Shown: positions 6,600 through 11,558 of the stretch, piece after piece
Numbering within the stretch: the first letter of the stretch is position 1
Layout: each line of letters begins with the position of its first letter
NCBI GenBank assembly: GCA_015493625.1
Contig: WGCT01000145.1
Coordinates: 1-11,558, forward strand
Source: Draconibacterium sp.
Lineage (GTDB): Bacteria > Bacteroidota > Bacteroidia > Bacteroidales > Prolixibacteraceae
Direction of reading: 5' to 3'
DNA length: 11,558 nucleotides
Made by a program: the position numbers and the translations under genes
Notes under the pieces: model-generated
What the model saw: only the letters and a program-made list of their open reading frames with translations
Told to the model about the DNA's origin: nothing
The model's database searches: none

Positions 6600-8084
6600 T
6601 TATTGAATTGCTTTTTTTAATTCGGTTTCCCACTTTTTATAGGCGTTGTTGTAATCTTCTGCTTTCGAGTTATCGGGGTCAATGGTTTCCAGTTTTTTCA
6701 AACTCAAAAATGCTTCATCGTGATTTTTGTAGTATCCCGATCCAATTCCCGCACCGCGCGCAGCTCCTTCCGAACCGTCGGTATTGTAGAGTTCAATAGT
6801 TGCTCCGGTAACTCCAGCCAATGTCGCTCTGAAAACAGGGCTGAGGAACATATTTGCTTTTCCTGCCCGAATAACTTTTGCATTTATTCCGATGGTTTCC
6901 ATTATATCCATTCCATATTTAAACGAGAAAACAATTCCCTCCTGTGCAGCTCGTAAAAGATGACCCTTTTTGTGAATATTAAAATTAATTCCATTGAACA
7001 TCGATCCAATATTTTTATTGTTCAAAACGCGTTCGGCGCCATTTCCAAAAGGCAAAATAGTTAATCCGGCAGAACCGATTGGAATATCGGCGGCCAGTTT
7101 GTTCATCTCCTCATACGATATATTTTCGCCCACCATTCGTTTTAACCAGGCATTTAAAATTCCTGTTCCGTTAATGCAGAGCAAAACGCCAAGACGTGCT
7201 TTTTCGTCCGAGTAGTTTACGTGTGCAAACGTATTTACGCGCGATTGTGAGTCGTATTTCACCTCGTCGCTAACGCCGTAAACCACCCCCGATGTTCCGG
7301 CTGTTGCAGCAATTTCGCCGGGATTTAAGACATTCAGCGAGAGTGCATTATTGGGCTGGTCGCCGGCACGGTAGCTTATTTTTGTCTTTACAGAGAGGCC
7401 CAACTCGTTGGCAGCTTTTGCCGAAAGAGTTCCCTGAATTCCAAAAGTTGGTACAATCTCAGGAATTATATCGTGCGAAAATCCATACGTATCGAAAAGC
7501 AAATCAGCAAGTTTATTCTCTTTAAAATTCCACATTATTCCCTCCGATAGTCCGCTTACAGTGGTTTGAATTTCGCCGGTAAGTTTCATTGCAATCCAGT
7601 CGCCGGGTAGCATTATTTTATAAACTTTTTCGAAAAGCTCCGGCTCGTTATCTTTCACCCATTTTAATTTCGATGCGGTAAAATTGCCGGGCGAGTTTAA
7701 CAGGTTTGTTAAACAGCGTTGCTCGCCAATTTGGGTAAACGCTTTATCGCCAATAGCAGTTGCCCGGCTGTCGCACCATATAATTGATGGGCGAAGAACA
7801 TTTTGCGTCTTGTCAATCATTACCAAACCATGCATTTGGTACGAAATTCCAATAGAGTCGATTTTTTCAGGTTCTACCCTCGATTCTTTCAAAACATCAG
7901 CCAAAGCCAATTTTAAATTCTCCCACCACAACTGGGGGTCTTGCTCTGCCCACCCTGCTCGGTGAGCCGAAATTACCATCTCTTGTTTTGGATAAAACGA
8001 AGAGGCAATACAACTCCCGCTATCGCCATCGAGTAAAGAAACTTTTACCGACGAACTTCCAATATCAAATCCTAGTAAATACAT
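6600..8084 (-). CDS. xylB: Xylulokinase (FGGY family)
   Basis: Phosphorylates D-xylulose with ATP to give D-xylulose 5-phosphate, which enters the pentose phosphate pathway. The 494 residues have the two ribonuclease-H-like domains of FGGY kinases. The N-terminal phosphate-binding loop is GFDIGSSSVK (5-14). The xylulokinase sugar-binding motif is YQMHGL (82-87), then IIWCDSRA (101-108) and LPGDWI (159-164). The probable catalytic base is D242 in RAGDQPNNA. The second ATP motif follows in TAGTSGVVYG (261-270), and a C-terminal GSEGAARGAG segment is present. It is the first gene of the catabolic operon, with a putative promoter and operator upstream and xylA 20 bp downstream. Other FGGY kinases act on related sugars, but QMHG and the xylA neighbour make xylulose by far the best call. 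Confidence 0.95.
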   Translation of the reverse strand: MYLLGFDIGSSSVKVSLLDGDSGSCIASSFYPKQEMVISAHRAGWAEQDPQLWWENLKLALADVLKESRVEPEKIDSIGISYQMHGLVMIDKTQNVLRPSIIWCDSRATAIGDKAFTQIGEQRCLTNLLNSPGNFTASKLKWVKDNEPELFEKVYKIMLPGDWIAMKLTGEIQTTVSGLSEGIMWNFKENKLADLLFDTYGFSHDIIPEIVPTFGIQGTLSAKAANELGLSVKTKISYRAGDQPNNALSLNVLNPGEIAATAGTSGVVYGVSDEVKYDSQSRVNTFAHVNYSDEKARLGVLLCINGTGILNAWLKRMVGENISYEEMNKLAADIPIGSAGLTILPFGNGAERVLNNKNIGSMFNGINFNIHKKGHLLRAAQEGIVFSFKYGMDIMETIGINAKVIRAGKANMFLSPVFRATLAGVTGATIELYNTDGSEGAARGAGIGSGYYKNHDEAFLSLKKLETIDPDNSKAEDYNNAYKKWETELKKAIQ

Positions 8085-8117
8085 AAGTTAATGTTATTTG
8101 TCACTCTAATTATCGAA

Positions 8118-8133
8118 CTGTTCTGTTCTGTTA
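8118..8133. promoter_or_regulatory. Putative operator of the xylB-xylA-xylE operon
   Basis: CTGTTCTGTTCTGTT (8118-8132) holds three tandem copies of a 5-bp unit, AACAG when read in the direction of transcription. GAAC at 8115-8118 overlaps its left end, giving GAACTGTTC as a small palindrome. The identical 15-mer occurs upstream of the regulator gene at 9319-9333. Its position over the predicted transcription start suggests a repressor site. Probably bound by the adjacent GntR protein, by inference. Confidence 0.65.
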
Positions 8134-8138
8134 TGCTG

Positions 8139-8168
8139 CTAATTTAGTCTCTATTTTTTAATAATCAA
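8139..8168 (-). promoter_or_regulatory. Putative promoter of the xyl operon
   Basis: On the minus strand, TTG (8168-8166) is followed after 19 bp by TAAATTAG (8146-8139), one mismatch from TAnnTTTG. The implied transcription start near 8132 falls inside the repeated operator, leaving a leader of about 48 bases before xylB. Confidence 0.45.
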
Positions 8169-8294
8169 AATTTCAAATATCTATTTCCTGAATAAACCGG
8201 ATAAAAGCTCAGTTGCTCTACATTTTACAACTAACTTGCAACTCCAAAGACAATAAAACACTCTGTACTTTTACTAAAGAAATAGCCGGCACAA

Positions 8295-9290
8295 CTAAAC
8301 CGACGACCGCATTTTAAGTATTGTAGGAACTTCGAATTGCATTTGATTTCCGGATATGACAAACTCGGCAGCCTTTTGTCCCATCAACTCAAAGTTGGTT
8401 GAAATAACCGATATTCCATCTTTTACATATTTTTTCATAGGCGTTTCGTTGTACGAGATTACACCCACTTCGCGTCCCGGCTCAAATCCGTTTTCGGTAC
8501 ACAGGTCTAAAAACGCAGCTAACGTTCGGTCGCTTACTAAAAAATAGAGAACTCCTTTTTCGATTTTAAAATCATTGGGGCTATAAATAACAGAGTGTTT
8601 CACTCTATTTTCAACACAAAACTTTTTAAAATAGTTGATTGAGGTTTTTGGATGATAAGTAAATGGCGGATAATAATAGATAAACTTTTCGTATTTCTTA
8701 ATCGCATTTAAATTCTCTGCAAAACAGTCGAAAACTGGTTGCCCAAAATTCTGAAAAACAGCAGAGTTATCTTCCGAAGCGTGTATATTCCAGTCGATAA
8801 TCAGCAATTTATCTTTTTCTATTTTACCAATGATGTCAGGTATCCTTTTATGGTCGAAATTCATGATAATATACTTGCTGTACCTGCCCAAACTCTCGGT
8901 AATTATCTTTTCGAACACATTAATATTGTAGTGGTGAAAGTGTAAATCGACACTAATAGTTTTAGGAAGATGTTTTAAAAACGAACCGTATAACACCTCC
9001 TTGTACGCTTTAAATGTATCGAGAAAAAGAAAAACCTTTGTAATATTTTGGGTAACAAAATAGCCACGATTTGGTACCGACTCGACAGTTCCCCGGCGTT
9101 TAAGTTCGGTGTATGCTTTAAAAACCGTATCGCGCGAAAGCCGGCACTCTTTCATTAGCTGATTTACCGAAGGCAACATATCGCCACTTTTCAACTCCTT
9201 TCTACTTATCGAATCTACAATTGCATCAACAAGTTGTTGAAATTTCAGGTTGTTCGAATTAGGGTCTATCGTAAATTTAAATTTGCTCAT
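8295..9290 (-). CDS. GntR-type transcriptional regulator with LacI-like sensor domain, probable xylose regulator
   Basis: A 331-residue DNA-binding protein. Residues 16-80 form a GntR winged helix: FQQLVDAIVDSI, then LKSGDMLPSVNQLMKECRLS (33-52), RDTVFKAYTELKRRGTVES and the wing NRGYFVT. Residues from about 85 to 331 resemble the sugar-binding periplasmic-protein fold of LacI-type regulators, as in GntR/LacI chimeras such as Bacillus AraR; the hinge-like ILKMRSSV end fits. It lies 210 bp upstream of xylB in the same direction. The same 15-base repeat is found upstream of both genes, so it probably regulates itself and the xyl operon. Repression relieved by xylose or a product is the likely mode, inferred from operator position and family. 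Effector and direction of control are not shown by the sequence. Confidence 0.85.
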   Translation of the reverse strand: MSKFKFTIDPNSNNLKFQQLVDAIVDSISRKELKSGDMLPSVNQLMKECRLSRDTVFKAYTELKRRGTVESVPNRGYFVTQNITKVFLFLDTFKAYKEVLYGSFLKHLPKTISVDLHFHHYNINVFEKIITESLGRYSKYIIMNFDHKRIPDIIGKIEKDKLLIIDWNIHASEDNSAVFQNFGQPVFDCFAENLNAIKKYEKFIYYYPPFTYHPKTSINYFKKFCVENRVKHSVIYSPNDFKIEKGVLYFLVSDRTLAAFLDLCTENGFEPGREVGVISYNETPMKKYVKDGISVISTNFELMGQKAAEFVISGNQMQFEVPTILKMRSSV

Positions 9291-9309
9291 TTTTAAAAAA
9301 ATAATAGCA

Positions 9310-9334
9310 GAACAGTTTCTGTTCTGTTCTGTTC
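9310..9334. promoter_or_regulatory. Putative operator of the regulator gene
   Basis: An inverted repeat GAACAG-TTT-CTGTTC (9310-9324) overlaps three direct copies of the 5-bp unit at 9319-9334. The 15-mer at 9319-9333 is identical to the site before xylB and in the same orientation. It sits 28 bases before the regulator start codon, over the predicted transcription start, which supports negative autoregulation. Confidence 0.65.
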
Positions 9335-9336
9335 TT

Positions 9337-9344
9337 CAAAACTA
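9337..9344 (-). promoter_or_regulatory. Putative -7 element of the regulator promoter
   Basis: TAGTTTTG on the minus strand is an exact match to the Bacteroidota -7 consensus TAnnTTTG, three bases upstream of the repeat operator. No convincing TTG is found 19-21 bp further upstream, so the promoter is incomplete by eye. Confidence 0.45.
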
Positions 9345-9448
9345 AAACAATATTTCGTTTTGCCGGTGCTTTTTTGTAAATTTAAGCTTAAAGTTCGGTA
9401 TTAATGGAACGGGTTCAATCTCAACATCGCTTTAAAAGATTATCAGGA

Positions 9449-9958
9449 ATGAGAAACATAAAAATTTCGGGCTTCATCGTTTTGGTAAGTCTCATTGTTT
9501 TTACCAGTTGTAAAAAAAGTGAAGAGGGCAGCAACAATCTTTCGGGAACATTAACTTCTTATTCCGACTGTAAAAGTGGAACAAAATCGGCAGGAGTTCC
9601 CGACAATAAATCGTGTGCCGAATATTCTTTCGACAAACAAACCCGGCTACTTAAAATTAAGCACATTAACGCAGGGTTTAATTGCTGTCCCGACAAATTG
9701 TATTCGACTATTTGGCTTAGCAACGATTCCATTTACATTCGGGAGTTTGAGGCGGCAGCTTTGTGCCGGTGCAACTGCTTATACGATTTGAAGTTCGAAA
9801 TAGATGGTGTTGAGCAAAAAACGTACACCGTTGTATTTATTGAACCTTATGCAAAAGGCCAAAACAAACTTATTTTCGATATGGATTTAAAGAATTCTGC
9901 CACAGGTAAGTTTTGCGTGATCAGAAAAAAATATCCCTGGGGAATAAATACCTATTAG
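9449..9958 (+). CDS. Cysteine-rich lipoprotein of unknown function
   Basis: I do not recognise the family. The start is placed at 9449 because this gives a compact lipoprotein signal: MRNIK, a hydrophobic run, then VFTSCKKSEEG with the lipidated cysteine at residue 21. An in-frame ATG at 9404 would add 15 residues ahead of the signal and is less likely. The lysines and glutamates after the cysteine are common in Bacteroidota lipoproteins, possibly favouring surface exposure. The mature part (about 149 residues) carries eight further cysteines (41, 56, 79, 80, 106, 108, 110, 156), including a CC pair in NAGFNCCPD and CxCxC in LCRCNCLYD. The alternating polar and hydrophobic pattern suggests a beta-rich fold. 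The cysteines could form disulfides or bind a metal. It diverges from the regulator gene and converges on proline dehydrogenase with a 14-bp gap, so neighbours say nothing firm about its job. Confidence 0.7.
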   Translation: MRNIKISGFIVLVSLIVFTSCKKSEEGSNNLSGTLTSYSDCKSGTKSAGVPDNKSCAEYSFDKQTRLLKIKHINAGFNCCPDKLYSTIWLSNDSIYIREFEAAALCRCNCLYDLKFEIDGVEQKTYTVVFIEPYAKGQNKLIFDMDLKNSATGKFCVIRKKYPWGINTY

Positions 9959-9972
9959 AAAAGCTGCCCAAC

Positions 9973-10884
9973 TTATCCGCGAACAAAAAGTGCTTTAATT
10001 ATTTCGGCAGCCATTTTAGGGTTCTCTTTCAGGCGGCGTGTCGAATAGCCAAACCAATCTTCGCCAAAAGGAACATAAACCCGCATTAAATGCCCTTTTT
10101 CAACAATCGATTTTCGCAAATCGGGCGTTACACCAAAAAGCATCTGAAACTCGTAACGGTATTTTGGCACATTGTATTTATCGAGAAGTTTATATGCCTC
10201 TGCTACAAGCTGTTTATCGTGTGTAGCAATACCCACATACATTTTTTTACGAAGCATAAAATCGAGTGCCTGCAAATAGTTCGTCTGCACCTCTTTAAAC
10301 TCTTGAAATGCAATATTCTCGGGTTCTATATAAATGCCTTTACAAAGTCTGAAATTTAGTGGATTTTCAGCACTGTTTAAATCGGCTAACGACTCTAAAT
10401 CGCTTAATGTGCGTCGCATATATGCCTGAATAACAAGCCCCACATTTGCAGGAAACTCCATCCTCAACTTCCGAAACAGCTCAATCTCCCGGTCGACACA
10501 TTGCGAGTCTTCCATATCGATACGGACAAATGAGCTTTTTGAAGCCGCTAAAGAGACAACTTCTCTGATGTAATTATAACAAACTTCTTTATTAATTAGA
10601 AGTCCGAACATTGTAGGTTTCAGCGAAAAATTCCCTTTTACCTTTTCAGCGGTAAACCGGTTAATTATTTCAATGTATCGGTTTTTATTCTCTTCGGCCT
10701 GACTAAGGGTTTCAATAAATTCGCCCAATAAATCGATGGTTACCTCAATCTTTTTTTCGTTTAATAATTTCGAAGCAAGCACTCCTTCGTCTATTGTTTC
10801 TCCGGCAATGTATCGTTTCGAAAAGATCCACACCAACTTTTTCGGCATTAACGGGATTATATTTGCTACTAATTTGTTCAACAT
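9973..10884 (-). CDS. Proline dehydrogenase (monofunctional)
   Basis: FAD-dependent oxidation of L-proline to delta1-pyrroline-5-carboxylate, the first step of proline breakdown, usually membrane-associated and passing electrons to quinone. The 303 residues cover one (beta/alpha)8 barrel with all family motifs: DLLGE (51-55), SLKPT (87-91), VRIDMED (120-126), VIQAYMRRT (151-159), RLCKGIY (179-185), IATHD (219-223), YEFQMLFGV (244-252) and the C-terminal substrate-binding YVPFGEDWFGYSTRRLKENP, with Y280, R283 and R284. There is no pyrroline-5-carboxylate dehydrogenase domain, so it is the stand-alone form rather than a bifunctional PutA; the second enzyme is not in this window. The start codon fits the normal N-terminus, and a good promoter lies just upstream. 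It is transcribed alone, convergent with the lipoprotein gene. Confidence 0.93.
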   Translation of the reverse strand: MLNKLVANIIPLMPKKLVWIFSKRYIAGETIDEGVLASKLLNEKKIEVTIDLLGEFIETLSQAEENKNRYIEIINRFTAEKVKGNFSLKPTMFGLLINKEVCYNYIREVVSLAASKSSFVRIDMEDSQCVDREIELFRKLRMEFPANVGLVIQAYMRRTLSDLESLADLNSAENPLNFRLCKGIYIEPENIAFQEFKEVQTNYLQALDFMLRKKMYVGIATHDKQLVAEAYKLLDKYNVPKYRYEFQMLFGVTPDLRKSIVEKGHLMRVYVPFGEDWFGYSTRRLKENPKMAAEIIKALFVRG

Positions 10885-10902
10885 TTAGTATTTATTTTGA
10901 AA

Positions 10903-10934
10903 CAAAAATAATACGAGGAGCTCCTTTAATTCAA
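10903..10934 (-). promoter_or_regulatory. Putative promoter of the proline dehydrogenase gene
   Basis: On the minus strand, TTG (10934-10932) is followed after 21 bp by TATTTTTG (10910-10903), an exact TAnnTTTG match. The start codon is only 18 bases further on, implying a leader of about a dozen bases. A perfect 10-bp palindrome, AGGAGCTCCT (10916-10925), sits in the spacer and could be an operator. Confidence 0.6.
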
Positions 10935-11026
10935 TGATGTTTATCAGTGGTAAGTTATGATTTAATGCAGGTTTTTAGCCGAATTGGCAAACGCAAGCAG
11001 ACCAAAAAAAATGTACATTAATTGAA

Positions 11027-11054
11027 TTGTGTTTCAACTAAAAAATTATCTTTG
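11027..11054 (+). promoter_or_regulatory. Putative promoter of the OmpH/Skp-like gene
   Basis: TATCTTTG at 11047-11054 matches TAnnTTTG exactly. TTG occurs at 11027-11029, giving a 17-bp spacer, slightly short; another TTG at 11022 gives 22 bp. The implied start near 11061 leaves a leader of about 30 bases. Confidence 0.6.
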
Positions 11055-11092
11055 TCGCATATTAAAAAAAAGAATATTTAAATTAGAAAGAT

Positions 11093-11558
11093 ATGAAAGG
11101 AACTTCGTTAATTGTAAGTATTGTACTATTTGTAGCTGTAGCAATTTTATATGTTCTACACTTTACCGATAGCGACGCAAAAGAGAATGATTCATTGGCA
11201 GACAAAACAATTGCAGTTAACAGCGAATTAAAAGTAGCCTACGTAAAAGCCGACTCAATTATTTTGAATTATGATTTATCGCAAGATTTGCACGATGAAT
11301 TCACAAAAAAACAGGAAGCATACACAACTGAATATGCCAAAAAACGCAAGAAGTTTGAAAAAGATGCAGCTGCATTTCAGGAGAAAATTCAACGCGGGGG
11401 TTTTCTTACCGAGCAACGCGCAGTTCAGGAACGCGACCGTTTAGTTGGCATTGAAGCAGAAATCAGAAAAATGGATCAGGAGTTATCGACAAAATTATCC
11501 GATCTTCAAAACCAAAACAATAAACAAATACTGGATAAACTAATGGCCTATTTAAATA
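11093..11558 (+). CDS. OmpH/Skp-like periplasmic protein, membrane-anchored (3' end outside window)
   Basis: The frame is open from ATG 11093 to the window edge (155 codons), so the gene is partial. Residues 5-23 (SLIVSIVLFVAVAILYVLH) form a single hydrophobic segment. A short linker and ELKVAYVKADSIILNYD (46-62) follow, the beta-strand and loop that open the OmpH/Skp domain. From about 65 on there is a long charged helical region rich in K, E and Q (EFTKKQEAYTTEYAKKRKKF...EIRKMDQELSTKL), the coiled-coil tentacle of Skp-type chaperones. Members hold unfolded outer-membrane proteins in the periplasm. No clear signal-peptidase site follows the hydrophobic segment, so this copy may stay anchored in the inner membrane. 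Its start is supported by the promoter 38 bases upstream. It diverges from proline dehydrogenase. Confidence 0.82.
   Translation, partial: MKGTSLIVSIVLFVAVAILYVLHFTDSDAKENDSLADKTIAVNSELKVAYVKADSIILNYDLSQDLHDEFTKKQEAYTTEYAKKRKKFEKDAAAFQEKIQRGGFLTEQRAVQERDRLVGIEAEIRKMDQELSTKLSDLQNQNNKQILDKLMAYLN

Noticed and set aside
5941..6606. A 221-codon open frame on the plus strand opposite xylA
   Set aside because: It is antisense to a complete, fully conserved xylose isomerase. Its translation is rich in cysteine, histidine and phenylalanine with no recognisable domain, as expected of a complementary-strand artefact.
8211..8243. AGTTGC and GCAACT as a possible hairpin after the regulator gene
   Set aside because: Only six base pairs with a 21-base loop, no T run after it, and the outer bases do not pair; too weak to call a terminator.
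9377..9384. TAAATTTA as a -7 element for the lipoprotein gene
   Set aside because: The nearest TTTTG is only 14 bp upstream, too close for the Bacteroidota promoter spacing; not strong enough to list.
9404..9448. Upstream in-frame ATG for the lipoprotein gene
   Set aside because: It would put 15 charged residues before the lipoprotein signal peptide, which would be unusual; the ATG at 9449 gives a normal signal.
9925..9945. TCCC/GGGA next to a T run near the end of the lipoprotein gene, as a terminator for proline dehydrogenase
   Set aside because: A four-base stem with a two-base loop is too small to act, and it lies within conserved coding sequence.

Overview
The window reads as ordinary chromosome from a Bacteroidota species, most likely a heterotrophic member of the Marinilabiliales/Prolixibacteraceae type. 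That placement is inferred. The evidence is an AT-rich genome, start codons without clear Shine-Dalgarno sequences, several good matches to the Bacteroidota sigma-factor promoter (TTG, 19-21 bp, TAnnTTTG), a Bacteroidota-style lipoprotein signal and family-typical protein sequences. It holds eleven protein genes: ten complete, one cut by the right edge. I see no RNA gene, mobile element, CRISPR array or long repeat, and no gene-free stretch over 300 bases.

Left part (1-3750). A secreted LysM-amidase (cell-wall hydrolase) runs rightward into a convergent SulP/STAS anion transporter. A 235-bp divergent region with three short perfect palindromes separates the transporter from an iron-type superoxide dismutase gene. 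The dismutase gene is followed after 21 bp by a 57-residue winged-helix protein, probably in the same transcript. A perfect 18-bp hairpin flanked by A and T runs closes this unit and also serves the sugar operon arriving from the other side.

Centre (3764-9334). This is a compact D-xylose catabolic locus, all on the minus strand and transcribed in the order regulator, then xylB (xylulokinase), xylA (xylose isomerase) and xylE (xylose:H+ symporter). XylE imports xylose, XylA converts it to xylulose and XylB makes xylulose 5-phosphate for the pentose phosphate pathway. The GntR-type regulator has its own promoter. The same 15-base sequence, three copies of a 5-bp unit, lies just upstream of both the regulator and xylB. 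In both places it sits over the predicted transcription start, which points to a shared operator and autoregulation.

Right part (9404-11558). A small cysteine-rich lipoprotein of unknown function faces a monofunctional proline dehydrogenase. Divergent from the latter is a membrane-anchored OmpH/Skp-like protein that runs off the window.

I find no clearly new biological system. The items most worth a second look are the 5-bp-periodic xylose operator, the SOD/winged-helix pair with a Fur/PerR-like palindrome upstream, and the lipoprotein with CC and CxCxC motifs.
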